A stretch of DNA of 64,000 bases from Saprospiraceae bacterium (GCA_022841345.1 JALHRR010000014.1:39134-103133), one strand, 5' to 3'. Shown: positions 1 through 9,662, counted from the stretch's first letter. Numbers and translations are program-made. Notes: generated by a model from the letters alone, not told the origin.

Positions 1-1
1 A

Positions 2-3000
2 CTTAAATCTCTCGGTATTAGTATTTCAGATATATTCACAGCTTTAGAAAAAAGTAATGAAAATACAGGTGGAGCCTACATTGAAAAAAACTCCAGCGCC
101 TATTATATCCGCTCAGAAGGATTAGCCAAATCTTTAGATGATATTGGCAATATTGTAGTCAGTGACAAGGGAAATATTCCTGTTCTGGTCAGAGATGTTG
201 CTACGGTTCAATTTGGCAAAGCGCCCCGATATGGAGCCCTGATAAGAGATGGAAAAGAAGTAGTGGGAGGTAAGGTTATGATGTTCAAGGGCGCCAACTC
301 TGCCGAAGTAACCGAATTGGTAAAAGAGAAAGTACTTCAAATCCAAAAATCATTACCTGAAGGTGTAGTCGTTGAGCCATATTTGGTCAGAGACAAACTT
401 GTAAAGACCGCCATAGGTACAGTTACGACTAACCTAATTGAAGGAGGTCTCATTGTCATTTTTATCCTGGTCTTACTTTTAGGTAATTGGAGAGCAGGAT
501 TGATCGTGGCTTCTGTTATTCCACTGGCCATGCTTTTTGCCATATCAATGATGAATTTATTGGGTATTTCTGCCAATTTAATGAGTTTGGGAGCTATCGA
601 TTTCGGTCTAATTGTAGATGGCGCTGTAATCATTGTAGAAGCCATTGTCCATAGACTACAAGTAAATAAAGCTGGTAATTTGCTTACTCAAAATCAAATG
701 GACTCAGAAGTAATCACATCCTCGCAAAAGATAAGAAGCTCAGCTGCTTTCGGAGAGATTATCATTTTGATGGTGTACATACCGATTTTAGCACTTGTTG
801 GCATTGAAGGGAAAATGTTTAAACCGATGGCACAAACCGTGATGCTGGCAATAGCCGGTGCATTGATTCTTTCCTTAACTTATGTACCCATGATGGCTGC
901 TTTAGTTCTTAAGAAAAATGTAAGCAACAAAAGGAATTACTCGGATAAGATTATTGATTTTTTCTACAGAGGCTATCGTCCTATCCTGGATGTCGCATTA
1001 AGGTTGAAAGTATTATTCGTTGCAATTACAGTGCTTATTTTCTTTATTAGTCTCTTTGTTTTTAATAGAATGGGCGGTGAGTTTATTCCTACATTGGAAG
1101 AAGGAGATTTGGCAATGCAGCATATACTTCCTCCGGGCAGTTCACTTTCGCAAAGTATAGAAACTGCTCAAATGATTCAAAACAAATTGCTGAAGGATTT
1201 TCCTGAAATAGAAGATGTCGTTGCAAACATTGGTTCCGCAGAAATTCCTACAGACCCTATGCCTGTAGAGATAGCAGATTATGTGATCGTTATGAAATCA
1301 AAGTCTGAATGGACTACAGCGTCTAATCGTCTGGATATGTATGAGAAGTTTGAAGAGTCAGTCAAAAGTATGCCCGGTGTTGGTTTAGAGTTTTCTCAGC
1401 CCATACAGCTTCGTTTCAATGAATTGATGACTGGATCCAAAGCGGACATCGCCATTAAATTGTTTGGAGAGGACCTGGATGTTTTGGTTCAGAATGCCGG
1501 TAAAGCAGAAAAAATAATCAGTCAGATAGAAGGAGTTGGAACGGTGAATGTAGAGCAAACTGTAGGTATGCCTCAAATCATGGTGCGTTTCAATTACAGC
1601 AAGATGGCTCAATATGGTTTACATATTCAGGAAGTCAATCAGGTAATCCGTTCTGCCTTTGCGGGAGAAAAAGCAGGTATCATTTATGAAGGAGATAAGC
1701 GCTTTGATTTGGTAATCAGGTTAAATGAGGAGAATCGGCAAGGCATGCAGGATGTAGAAAACCTTTTTGTAACGCTCGACAATGGCAGTCAGGTACCTTT
1801 AAGCAGCATAGCAACTATCGATTTGATTAATGCTCCTATGCAGGTTTCCAGAGAAAATACCAATAGAAGAATCGTAATTGGTGTAAATGTTGGTGATACG
1901 GATGTAGAGAGTTTAGTAGGAAAAATTCAAGCCGAACTGGATGCAAAAGTTGAATTGCCTACAGGTTATTACTTTACCTATGGAGGTCAGTTTGAAAACC
2001 TTAAGGCAGCTAACGCCAGGCTATCAGTCGCTGTTCCACTTGCACTTGCCTTGATTTTCATTTTACTCTTTTTCACTTTTGGATCAATGTCGCAGGCATT
2101 ATTGATTTTTACGGCGATTCCATTATCAGCTATTGGCGGTATCTGGGCATTACAGCTGAGAGGCTTACCATTCAGCATATCTGCAGGAATAGGTTTTATA
2201 GCTCTTTTTGGAGTTGCAGTTTTAAATGGAATAGTCTTAATCGGCTATTTCAATCAACTTAAAAATGAAGGCATGACGGACATAAAAGAACGAATTTTGA
2301 CCGGAACCCGGGTAAGACTGCGACCCGTAATCATGACTGCAGCTGTTGCCTCACTTGGTTTTTTACCTATGGCACTTTCCACCTCAGGAGGAGCAGAAGT
2401 GCAAAGACCACTGGCAACGGTTGTGATAGGCGGGCTTATTACAGCAACATTTTTAACTTTGGTGATTCTTCCGATATTATACTTATGGTTAGAAAAGTGG
2501 AAATCGAGAAATAGCACTCCTCCTTTGCCAACAAAAGGGGCTACTCTGATTTTGCTATGTTTAAGTGTGTCATTAAGCGTTCAGGCACAACCGAAGCCTG
2601 TAGATTTAGAGGATGCAATTGCCATAGCATTGAGTAAACATCCCGATATCAGAGCTGCTGATCTGAGGGTAACTAAAGAAAAGTCCCTTCAAAATCTTTC
2701 ATATAATCCTGGAGCCACTGAGATTTCATACCGGAGTGATGGATTGTTTGACACTGAGTTTGGTCAGCAAGTGAATCAAATTGGCATCGTTCAAAATCTT
2801 CCAAGCCCGGGGATTACCAAAGCACAAAATAAATTGCAAAATGAATTGGCTAAGCAAAGTGTGTATGCAAAGCAAATCAGTGAAAATGAATTGAAATGGC
2901 AGGTGCGACAATTGTATTATGATATTCAATATAAAAAGGAATTGGAAAAATTGTACACATCACTTGCATCTACCTACTCAGAATATTATCGCAAGGCAGT

Positions 3001-3721
3001 TCAGAGAGTTCAGGCAGGTGCAACTAATGCCATGGAATCCCTAAGTCTGCAATCCAAATGGCAGGAACAGGAATTGCTGCTCAGGCAAACCCGGACTGAA
3101 ATCAATCATCTCAATCAACAGTTTCATTTGCTATTAAATAGTTCTGAACAGGTTACACCAAATGATAGCCTGACAATCGCGGCTTATGCTGCCAATCCTG
3201 AAAGCATTTCTAATCCTTATTTGCTTCAAGCAAAACAAACTATGCTTGTTGAAATTGCTAAAGTGGAGGTCATTAAATCTGACATGAAACCCGGATTTAA
3301 TGTAGGATATGCTGCTCAGCGATATTATGAAGGTGGCTGGCTCAATGCATTCCAGGCAGGTGTTTCAATTCCTTTGTTTAATGGCCAAACAAAAAGAAGG
3401 GTTGAAGCTCAAAAAATACAAATTGATATAGGCGATTTCCAATATCAAAGCAGAGTCATTGCCTTAAAGCAGGAACTATTGCAAATTGAGAATTCGTTGA
3501 GTTTATATAAGGAAGGGATAGAATTTTATAAAGAACAACTCCAGACAATTAATCCAGAAGTCCTAAGAATCAGTCAGCTCAATTATCAGGAGGGGGAAAT
3601 TTCCTATTTGGAGTTATTAAACAGTTTGCAGCTTTTGGCCACAAACAACAAAAACTATTGGGAACAGATAATTGCCTTCAATAAAGCAGTTGCAAATTAT
3701 CAATATCTCACTAATCAATAA
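2..3721 (+). CDS. czcA: CzcA/CusA-type heavy-metal RND pump fused to a TolC-like outer-membrane factor (5' end cut by window)
   Basis: Proton-driven efflux of divalent metal cations across the cell envelope. The frame is open from base 2, so the true start lies left of the window and perhaps 200 residues are missing. The first internal ATG (263) is not the start, because the upstream codons also encode RND porter-domain sequence. The RND half has the heavy-metal signature DFGLIVDGAVIIVE (about nt 598-640), whose acidic residues form the proton relay in TM4, and a second membrane block near nt 2010-2490. From about nt 2510 a hydrophobic signal-like segment (LLCLSVSLSVQAQ) leads into a TolC/CusC-type coiled-coil domain of about 390 residues. 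Such RND-OMF fusions are known in Bacteroidota. The stop is followed after 11 bp by the adaptor gene, so this is an operon. The exact metal (Co/Zn/Cd or Cu/Ag) cannot be read from sequence. Confidence 0.93.
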   Translation, partial: LKSLGISISDIFTALEKSNENTGGAYIEKNSSAYYIRSEGLAKSLDDIGNIVVSDKGNIPVLVRDVATVQFGKAPRYGALIRDGKEVVGGKVMMFKGANSAEVTELVKEKVLQIQKSLPEGVVVEPYLVRDKLVKTAIGTVTTNLIEGGLIVIFILVLLLGNWRAGLIVASVIPLAMLFAISMMNLLGISANLMSLGAIDFGLIVDGAVIIVEAIVHRLQVNKAGNLLTQNQMDSEVITSSQKIRSSAAFGEIIILMVYIPILALVGIEGKMFKPMAQTVMLAIAGALILSLTYVPMMAALVLKKNVSNKRNYSDKIIDFFYRGYRPILDVALRLKVLFVAITVLIFFISLFVFNRMGGEFIPTLEEGDLAMQHILPPGSSLSQSIETAQMIQNKLLKDFPEIEDVVANIGSAEIPTDPMPVEIADYVIVMKSKSEWTTASNRLDMYEKFEESVKSMPGVGLEFSQPIQLRFNELMTGSKADIAIKLFGEDLDVLVQNAGKAEKIISQIEGVGTVNVEQTVGMPQIMVRFNYSKMAQYGLHIQEVNQVIRSAFAGEKAGIIYEGDKRFDLVIRLNEENRQGMQDVENLFVTLDNGSQVPLSSIATIDLINAPMQVSRENTNRRIVIGVNVGDTDVESLVGKIQAELDAKVELPTGYYFTYGGQFENLKAANARLSVAVPLALALIFILLFFTFGSMSQALLIFTAIPLSAIGGIWALQLRGLPFSISAGIGFIALFGVAVLNGIVLIGYFNQLKNEGMTDIKERILTGTRVRLRPVIMTAAVASLGFLPMALSTSGGAEVQRPLATVVIGGLITATFLTLVILPILYLWLEKWKSRNSTPPLPTKGATLILLCLSVSLSVQAQPKPVDLEDAIAIALSKHPDIRAADLRVTKEKSLQNLSYNPGATEISYRSDGLFDTEFGQQVNQIGIVQNLPSPGITKAQNKLQNELAKQSVYAKQISENELKWQVRQLYYDIQYKKELEKLYTSLASTYSEYYRKAVQRVQAGATNAMESLSLQSKWQEQELLLRQTRTEINHLNQQFHLLLNSSEQVTPNDSLTIAAYAANPESISNPYLLQAKQTMLVEIAKVEVIKSDMKPGFNVGYAAQRYYEGGWLNAFQAGVSIPLFNGQTKRRVEAQKIQIDIGDFQYQSRVIALKQELLQIENSLSLYKEGIEFYKEQLQTINPEVLRISQLNYQEGEISYLELLNSLQLLATNNKNYWEQIIAFNKAVANYQYLTNQ

Positions 3722-3732
3722 AAGTCAACAAA

Positions 3733-5046
3733 ATGAATAATATAAAAAATATCATAGTGGTTGTAATCTGCTTATCATTTTCACTATTGACATCATGTGG
3801 ACAAAAACACACTGAAGGCGATGGACACGATCACGGCAAAGAAACTACAGAACATGCTGAAGGCGATGGACACGATCACGGGGAAGAATCACATGCTGAG
3901 GATGATGGACATGATCATGGGGAAGAATCGCATGCTGAGGGTGATGGACATGATCATGGTGCTGAAGGCGAAGAACATGAAGAGGGATTACACCTGACCA
4001 GGGAACAAACAGAAACCATTGGATTAGAATTTGGAGAGTTAGCATCTATCAAGGTAAATGATTTTGTTAAAGCTAGCGGCACTCTTGGGTTGCCACCTAA
4101 TGCCTACTCTTCTGTGACAGCCAAATCAAGCGGAATTATCATAGGAACTAAGAAATTTGTAGAGGGAAATTATATTAAAAAGGGCGAAATCATAGCCTAC
4201 CTGGAAAATCCGGATTTTATAATTAAGCAGCAGGAATACTTAGAATCCAAAGCGCAGTTGAAATTGAAAAAATATGATTTGGAACGTCAGAAAAATTTGG
4301 TCGAAGCTGATGCGGGTGTAATGAAAAATCTACAGAATGCTGAAGCAGAAGTAGCGATATTGGAAGCTAAATCTGTAGGTCTATCCAAGCAGCTTGCTTA
4401 TCTGGGAATATCTACTTCCAATCTTTCTCCTGGCTCAATACGACAACAAATTGCAATTGTTGCTCCAATGAGTGGATATATTTCCAGGATCAATTTCCAT
4501 AATGGGTTATATGCGCAATCCTCCATTTCATTGATGGAAATAATGTCCGCTGAACACTTGCATTTAGAACTGGATGTGTTTGAGAAAGATGTTGCTAAAA
4601 TTAAAAAGGATCAAAAGATTAGCTACACCATTCCTGCACTTGGAGAAACCATTTTTGAGGGACAAGTAAATGTGATTGGTAAAGAATTTAATGCAGAAAA
4701 TAAAACAGTACGTATTCACGGGCATTTGAAAGGCAAGAAGCCAATGTTTTTGAAAGACTTTTTTATTGATGCAAAAATTTGGCTGAATGATAATACCGCA
4801 ACCGCATTGCCTGAAAAAGCAATCATTTCAGACGGCGAAAATGAATTTATTTATGTAGCTAAAAATGAGCCGAAATCTAAAGAAATTGAATTTCAAAAAA
4901 TTAGTGTTATTACAAGTGCCACCAATAATGGCTTCACAGCTGTAAAACTATTAGATCCAATTCCTGCAGGAATGAAAATCGTCACTAAAGGTGCGTATTA
5001 TGTATACGCTCAAGAAAAAGCGGGAGCCTTAAAACACGAACATTAA
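3733..5046 (+). CDS. Efflux RND periplasmic adaptor (HlyD/CusB family) lipoprotein with His-rich N-terminus
   Basis: Membrane-fusion subunit that links the inner-membrane pump to the outer-membrane factor. A 21-residue signal ends in a lipobox (LLTSC), so it is a predicted lipoprotein of 437 aa. Residues about 25-80 are a low-complexity metal-binding stretch with four GDGHDHG/DDGHDHG-type repeats. The rest is the usual adaptor layout: lipoyl/barrel-sandwich halves around a helical hairpin (about residues 150-215) and beta-barrel and membrane-proximal domains (about 230-430). The C-terminus again ends in histidine (KHEH). It is expected to pair with the CzcA-TolC fusion upstream. The His-rich leader probably binds or senses metal in the periplasm; that role is inference. 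Confidence 0.92.
   Translation: MNNIKNIIVVVICLSFSLLTSCGQKHTEGDGHDHGKETTEHAEGDGHDHGEESHAEDDGHDHGEESHAEGDGHDHGAEGEEHEEGLHLTREQTETIGLEFGELASIKVNDFVKASGTLGLPPNAYSSVTAKSSGIIIGTKKFVEGNYIKKGEIIAYLENPDFIIKQQEYLESKAQLKLKKYDLERQKNLVEADAGVMKNLQNAEAEVAILEAKSVGLSKQLAYLGISTSNLSPGSIRQQIAIVAPMSGYISRINFHNGLYAQSSISLMEIMSAEHLHLELDVFEKDVAKIKKDQKISYTIPALGETIFEGQVNVIGKEFNAENKTVRIHGHLKGKKPMFLKDFFIDAKIWLNDNTATALPEKAIISDGENEFIYVAKNEPKSKEIEFQKISVITSATNNGFTAVKLLDPIPAGMKIVTKGAYYVYAQEKAGALKHEH
3814..3960 (+). repeat. In-frame tandem repeats coding for (E/D)GDGHDHG metal-binding units
   Basis: Four degenerate copies of a GATGGACA(C/T)GATCA(C/T)GG core code for GDGHDHG or DDGHDHG separated by acidic spacers. The same core recurs at 5355-5372 and 5405-5422 in the next gene, and related DDGHEH/NDGHYH units occur in the ATPase gene. 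This suggests repeat expansion or exchange among the genes of this island. Confidence 0.85.
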
Positions 5047-5092
5047 ATAGCACCATAACTTTTTCCTTGATAATCAATAAAAATTTAGAACC

Positions 5093-5434
5093 ATGATTAA
5101 AGTAATTTTGACAGCATTCCTATTTGTAGGATTAACTTTTGGAATGAGCAGCTGTGGGGAGTCCAAACAAAATCAGCAATCTGAAAAGGAAGACCACATG
5201 CATGAAGATGGAGAAGCTCATGAGCATGAATATGTTTGCCCAATGGATTGTGAAAAGGGTAAAACCTATAAAGAAATGGGTAAATGCCCTGTATGTAAAA
5301 TGGACCTGGTCGAAAAGGAGCACTCAGAGAATGATGGACACAATCATCATGAAGGAGATGGACACGATCATAATGAAAGTGAGGATCACGAACACAAAGA
5401 AGGAGATGGACACGATCATAGTGAAGGAGAATAG
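5093..5434 (+). CDS. His-rich lipoprotein with heavy-metal-binding domain (HMBD)
   Basis: A 113-aa protein with signal peptide and lipobox (MSSC at residues about 19-22). The centre (about residues 48-75) has the HMBD pattern YVCPMDCEKG...GKCPVCKMDL, a small Cys-rich metal-binding fold often found in copper/zinc efflux adaptors. The C-terminal third is almost only His, Asp, Glu and Gly (EGDGHDH repeats). It sits between the adaptor and the P-type ATPase on the same strand, with 46-bp and 114-bp spacers. The likely role is a periplasmic or outer-membrane-tethered metal scavenger or chaperone for the efflux system. No enzymatic residues are seen. Confidence 0.85.
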   Translation: MIKVILTAFLFVGLTFGMSSCGESKQNQQSEKEDHMHEDGEAHEHEYVCPMDCEKGKTYKEMGKCPVCKMDLVEKEHSENDGHNHHEGDGHDHNESEDHEHKEGDGHDHSEGE

Positions 5435-5548
5435 TGCAATCACTAAAAGTGAGTAAAGCCTTATTCCGAGTTAATTGCTATTGTTTTAGTGGAAGAAATT
5501 TCATTGGGTGCAACTGTCATGGTTGCACCTTTTAAAAATTGGATTATT

Positions 5549-7627
5549 ATGGAACACAAACACACCTACGATGCATTCGGCAATCAAACATGTTGTACAC
5601 AGCAAGAAAAAATCTACAGCAATGCCGGTGCAAAAGATTTATTAAAAGTCCGACATAACAAAAACGATGGGCATTACCACGGTATTCAATATAAAAAGGA
5701 ATTAGATCATGGCATAGGCAATGAACATTCAGAGGATGACGGCCACGAGCATACAGTGGGAAAGCAATCCACATTTCAAATTTTCTTGCCTTCCATTATT
5801 TCTTTTGTACTGTTGATGGCAGCCATAGTATTTGATAACTGGGTACCTCAGACTTGGTTCACTGGCTGGATAAGAATTGCCTGGTATGTTGCAGCCTATT
5901 CTCCGGTGGGATTCCCCGTGATTAAGGAAGCCATTGAGGCTATGGGAAAAGGTGAAATTTTTTCGGAATTTCTTTTGATGTCAATTGCCACAATTGGAGC
6001 ATTTGCCATAAACGAATATCCGGAAGCAGTAGCTGTTATGTTATTCTATGCTGTGGGTGAAGTATTCCAAACTTTGGCAGTGACAAGGGCTAAAGCCAAC
6101 ATCAAAAGCTTGCTTGACCAGCGACCGGATGAGGTATCAATTTTAATTGACAATCAGACGAAAATCGTTAAGGCAGAAACGGTAAATATTGGTGATATTA
6201 TTCAGCTGAAATCAGGGGAAAAATTGGGGCTTGACGGAGAATTAATGTCTGATACTGCCTCCTTCAATACAGCTGCACTAACAGGAGAAAGCAATCCGGA
6301 TACAAAAGCCAAAGGTAATACGGTCTTAGCAGGAATGATCAATCTTAATACAGTTGCTCAAGTAAAAGTTACCGCAGAATACACTGATAGTAAGTTGAGT
6401 AAAATATTAGAGATGGTGCAAGAAGCCACCGCCCAAAAAGCGCCAACCGAATTATTTATAAGAAAATTTGCAAAGATATATACGCCAATTGTTGTGCTGT
6501 TAGCTATTCTTATCACCGTGGCACCTTATTTTTTTGTAGAAAATTATGAATTCAATCAATGGTTGTATAGAGCGCTGATATTTCTGGTTATTTCATGTCC
6601 TTGTGCCTTAGTCATTAGTATTCCTTTGGGATATTTTGGAGGTATAGGAGCTGGAAGTAAAAATGGAATACTATTCAAGGGAAGTAATTTTCTTGATTCA
6701 CTTGCCGGCATTCAGCATGTTGTAATGGATAAAACCGGTACGATGACCGAAGGCGTTTTTAAAGTGCAGGAAGTAATATTTAATGATGGATTTAGTAAAG
6801 ATGAAATCTTGCAAATGGTGAATGTCTTGGAAAGCAAAAGTTCTCATCCTGTTGCTACAGCAATCCATGACTATGTGGGAGATATAAATCACAAAATTAA
6901 ATTAGAAAATGTAGAAGAAATTTCAGGACATGGATTAAAAGCAACCGTTAGTGGAAAAGAATTACTTGTAGGTAATTTTAAGCTGCTGGATAAGTTTAAT
7001 GTTTCTTATGACATGGATCCAGACTCGATTGTTCATACAGTAATTGCAATTGCCAGGGACAATAAATTCGCAGGTTACATGAGCATTGCCGACAGTATTA
7101 AAGAAGATGCTCAACTTACTGTAAACAAGCTCAAAGCATTGAACATAAAAATTACAATGCTCAGTGGTGATAAGAGTAATGTAGTAAAATTTGTTGCGGA
7201 TAAATTGGGTATTGCAAATGCTTTTGGTGATTTACTACCGGAAGATAAGGTCAATAAAGTAAAAGAAATCAAAGCTGGAAACGAAACAGTGGCTTTTGTT
7301 GGAGATGGCGTAAATGATGCACCGGTGGTAGCTTTAAGTGATGTAGGCATCGCAATGGGAGGGCTTGGAAGCGATGCCACGATTGAAACTGCTGATGTAG
7401 TAATACAAGATGATAGACCAGGTAAAATTCCAATGGCTATTAATATTGGCAAACAAACCAAAAAGATAGTTTGGCAAAATATCATCCTGGCTTTTAGTGT
7501 AAAAGCAATTGTATTGGTGTTAGGTGCCGGTGGATTAGCGACTATGTGGGAAGCTGTATTTGCCGATGTAGGAGTGGCTTTGCTAGCTATTTTGAATGCT
7601 GTGAGAATTCAAAGGATGAAGTTTTGA
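5549..7627 (+). CDS. P1B-2-type Zn/Cd/Pb-transporting P-type ATPase
   Basis: ATP-driven export of divalent soft metals from the cytoplasm. Start chosen at 5549 (MEHKHTYDAFGNQTCC, 692 aa); the frame is open upstream to 5489 but that extension is not conserved-looking. Motifs in order from this start: TGES at about 245, the membrane metal-site CPCALVISIP at 350 (CPC-x4-SxP is the Zn/Cd/Pb subtype signature), DKTGT with phosphorylated Asp at 394, SSHP, GDGVNDAP at about 585, and DVGVALLAILNAVRI in the last TM with the Asp typical of ZntA. In place of a ferredoxin-like HMA domain, the N-terminus is a His/Cys-rich tail (about residues 1-70). It follows the RND operon on the same strand and complements it by handling cytoplasmic metal. 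Confidence 0.95.
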   Translation: MEHKHTYDAFGNQTCCTQQEKIYSNAGAKDLLKVRHNKNDGHYHGIQYKKELDHGIGNEHSEDDGHEHTVGKQSTFQIFLPSIISFVLLMAAIVFDNWVPQTWFTGWIRIAWYVAAYSPVGFPVIKEAIEAMGKGEIFSEFLLMSIATIGAFAINEYPEAVAVMLFYAVGEVFQTLAVTRAKANIKSLLDQRPDEVSILIDNQTKIVKAETVNIGDIIQLKSGEKLGLDGELMSDTASFNTAALTGESNPDTKAKGNTVLAGMINLNTVAQVKVTAEYTDSKLSKILEMVQEATAQKAPTELFIRKFAKIYTPIVVLLAILITVAPYFFVENYEFNQWLYRALIFLVISCPCALVISIPLGYFGGIGAGSKNGILFKGSNFLDSLAGIQHVVMDKTGTMTEGVFKVQEVIFNDGFSKDEILQMVNVLESKSSHPVATAIHDYVGDINHKIKLENVEEISGHGLKATVSGKELLVGNFKLLDKFNVSYDMDPDSIVHTVIAIARDNKFAGYMSIADSIKEDAQLTVNKLKALNIKITMLSGDKSNVVKFVADKLGIANAFGDLLPEDKVNKVKEIKAGNETVAFVGDGVNDAPVVALSDVGIAMGGLGSDATIETADVVIQDDRPGKIPMAINIGKQTKKIVWQNIILAFSVKAIVLVLGAGGLATMWEAVFADVGVALLAILNAVRIQRMKF

Positions 7628-7872
7628 AGAATAGAATCGATAAGTTAGTTTTACTACTATTTGATATTTATATTCTGATTTTATTTTTTTATTTCATTCC
7701 TCTGTTGAGTGAAAGTTGAAATCAAATTGATCTTAAAGCCTTCACCAATGGATTTATTTTTACACACTGCTTATTGATGGCAGTTTTCAAATATCTTTTT
7801 TAATTTTGAATATCTTGACCGCCAATATTTACTCTAAACCAATGTATCGTTATTTACAATTAAATAAATAGA

Positions 7873-8253
7873 ATGAAAGTATTTACGGTCATGCCAGCTG
7901 CTCTAAAAGTCCATTTCTATGCAGAGATATCCCTGGCAGCGAGTTTATTCGCTGAAGGAAATTTTTACTCAAGTTGGGCACATTTAGAAAGAGCGCATAT
8001 TCTAGGCCAGCCTTATCCTTATGAGCATTCATTAGTTCATTGGAAAATGTTACTTTTTGGTGTTAAGACTAAAAACACGAAAGAGATTATTGGTCAAATT
8101 CCACGATTACTAATTGGAGGAGTTAAGTCCTTTGTTGGAAAAATTCCGGTTGGAAATACCGGTGGGGCAAATGTACCTCCGCTCCAAAGCATGAAAATTC
8201 CAGACGAATTGTTGAATATCATCAATGAGGCTCATAAAAAAACGGATACTTAA
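7873..8253 (+). CDS. DUF3703 family protein
   Basis: A 126-aa soluble protein matching DUF3703 by its conserved pieces: a helical N-terminus with WAHLERAHILGQ, and the C-terminal signature VGNTGGANVPPLQSMKIP. The molecular function of the family is not known to me; members are often found beside heavy-metal resistance genes. That fits here, as it ends the metal island. A 245-bp AT-rich gap without an obvious terminator separates it from the ATPase, so it may have its own promoter. Confidence 0.82.
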   Translation: MKVFTVMPAALKVHFYAEISLAASLFAEGNFYSSWAHLERAHILGQPYPYEHSLVHWKMLLFGVKTKNTKEIIGQIPRLLIGGVKSFVGKIPVGNTGGANVPPLQSMKIPDELLNIINEAHKKTDT

Positions 8254-8273
8254 TTCATAATACCTATTCCAAA

Positions 8274-8438
8274 TCACCCCAAAATACCCTATCTTTATAT
8301 AGTCAAATGGGAAGTCATTTGAAACTATTTCATTGTAAAATCTAGGTGAACGATAAGGTGAACGCTAAAAAATGAAGTCTTATAAGATGTTTACAATCAA
8401 TCAGATATACAGATGTTATTGCGGGCTGGTATCCCGAC
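8274..8438 (+). repeat. 165-bp dispersed direct repeat, copy A
   Basis: Aligns without gaps to 22398-22562, with about 14 mismatches by eye. The last 51 bases, ending in GGGCTGGTATCCCGAC, are identical. Similarity stops abruptly after CCCGAC; each copy then runs into a different long hairpin followed by GTGTTT. It begins 20 bp after the DUF3703 stop. It could be the end of a mobile or integrative element, a small non-coding RNA with terminator, or a repeat family. There is no convincing ORF of its own. Confidence 0.85.
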
Positions 8439-8460
8439 GAATTGGAAATTAGTCCGTTTC

Positions 8461-8494
8461 AAAACGCTGTAAATCGCTTGATTTACAGCGTTTT
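8461..8494 (+). terminator. 15-bp perfect stem-loop after repeat copy A
   Basis: AAAACGCTGTAAATC pairs perfectly with GATTTACAGCGTTTT around a GCTT loop, followed by GTGTTTTT. It can act as an intrinsic terminator for plus-strand transcripts from the DUF3703 gene or from the repeat. Confidence 0.7.
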
Positions 8495-8499
8495 GTGTT

Positions 8500-8921
8500 T
8501 TTGGGCATATCAATTTATAGCAAATCACTTTGGGATGCATTTGCTTATCACCATAAAACACAATCCGGAATTTTAAAGCAGGGTACTTTGAAAAATTATC
8601 GTACAAAGGAGAGAAATGTTAAGGAATTTATTTTTCAGGAGAAAAGCGACAAGATTTCCCTCTAAGTAAAATCAATTTCCAATTCATCACAGAGTTTGAG
8701 TGTTTCCTGAGAGCATACACCTCTAAAGAACACGTCAAGAAATTGGGTCAGAATGGTTTAATGAAACACCTGTCCTAAATTGTGCGCTATGTTATACCGT
8801 ATTTGACTGAAAACATAACTGCACATTCAAATAGCATAATGATAGAAATTGTATAACAAATGATTAGCAGCATTACTAATAATAATAATATGATAACCCA
8901 TAATTATGATTGGAATTCAAA
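8500..8921. other. Gene-free intergenic stretch
   Basis: About 420 bp of AT-rich sequence between the repeat hairpin and the 3' end of the Crp-like gene. No supported gene or clear signal; a minus-strand open frame overlapping repeat A looks fortuitous. Confidence 0.5.
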
Positions 8922-9635
8922 TTATTCTTTCTGAAGCATATCCATTAAGGTATTTAGCTCGCGAAGCACAATTTTCCTGCCGCTGACTTGCAACAGATTA
9001 TCAGTTTTCAATTTATTTAATATTCTTACAATTGTCTCCAGCGAAGCACCAACATAGTCTGCTAACTCAGTTCTTGTAATCGTTATGACACCCGATGGAG
9101 AACCAGAAAGACGATATTGTTCGTGAAGGATAAGTAATGCAAGTACCAGGCGTTCTTTTACCCTGAATTTTTGAAATACTGTTATTCGGTTTGTCCAAAC
9201 TGTAAAATCCCGGGCAAGAGTACTCAGAATATTTCTGGCAAAAGCAGTCGAATCTGATATTAGACTCTTAAAAATATTCGCCGGGATAAAACTAATTTTT
9301 GAATCCTCTAATAATACAGCTGAAACAGGATGCGATTCTTCAGCCAGTAATTGCCGGTATCCAATCAGATCTCCATTGGAATAAATGTACATTGTCTGTT
9401 TGTGACCGGAATCTGTTTGCTGGAAAATTTTGACTTTACCTGACAACAACCAATAGATACCTGTGGGATAGAAACCCTGTCGGAAAAGATAATCGCCCCG
9501 CGTGCCGGACTTATCTTCAATATGATTGCGGAGGTAGGAAAGATCTTTGGTCGGAAGATCTTTGAGAACAGCACTATTTTGAAACAGAAATTGCTGAGTA
9601 ATCTTTAAAATTTTTTCCTCTGTTTTCATTTCCAA
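8922..9635 (-). CDS. Crp/Fnr-family transcriptional regulator
   Basis: A 237-aa protein. Residues about 30-140 form a cNMP-binding-type beta-roll (GDYLFRQGFYPTGIYWLLSGKVKIF ... SNGDLIGYRQLL). Residues about 160-230 hold a winged helix with recognition-helix sequence TRTELADYVGASLETIVRILNKL. The cysteines needed for an Fnr iron-sulfur cluster are absent, so it is not an oxygen sensor of that type; the effector is unknown. The start could equally be Met3 (9629). It lies downstream of the haloperoxidase-like gene on the same strand but is separated from it by a strong terminator, so it is probably transcribed on its own. Confidence 0.9.
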   Translation of the reverse strand: MEMKTEEKILKITQQFLFQNSAVLKDLPTKDLSYLRNHIEDKSGTRGDYLFRQGFYPTGIYWLLSGKVKIFQQTDSGHKQTMYIYSNGDLIGYRQLLAEESHPVSAVLLEDSKISFIPANIFKSLISDSTAFARNILSTLARDFTVWTNRITVFQKFRVKERLVLALLILHEQYRLSGSPSGVITITRTELADYVGASLETIVRILNKLKTDNLLQVSGRKIVLRELNTLMDMLQKE

Positions 9636-9662
9636 TCCTGCGGGTATTGAATCATAAGTTAT

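Noticed and set aside
263..3721. ATG at 263 as the start of the RND pump
   Set aside because: The frame is open and codes for RND porter-domain sequence back to base 2, so the gene is cut by the window edge.
8419..8438. Repeat end as a tRNA 3' end or integron attC site
   Set aside because: No cloverleaf, no T-arm, no acceptor pairing; the GTTRRRY/RYYYAAC attC core does not fit.
8373..8451. Short frame (MKSYKMFTINQIYRC...) inside repeat copy A
   Set aside because: The equivalent frame in copy B has no start codon and a stop just upstream, so coding is not conserved.
8922..9635. Oxygen-sensing Fnr
   Set aside because: The N-terminal cysteine cluster required for a 4Fe-4S centre is missing.
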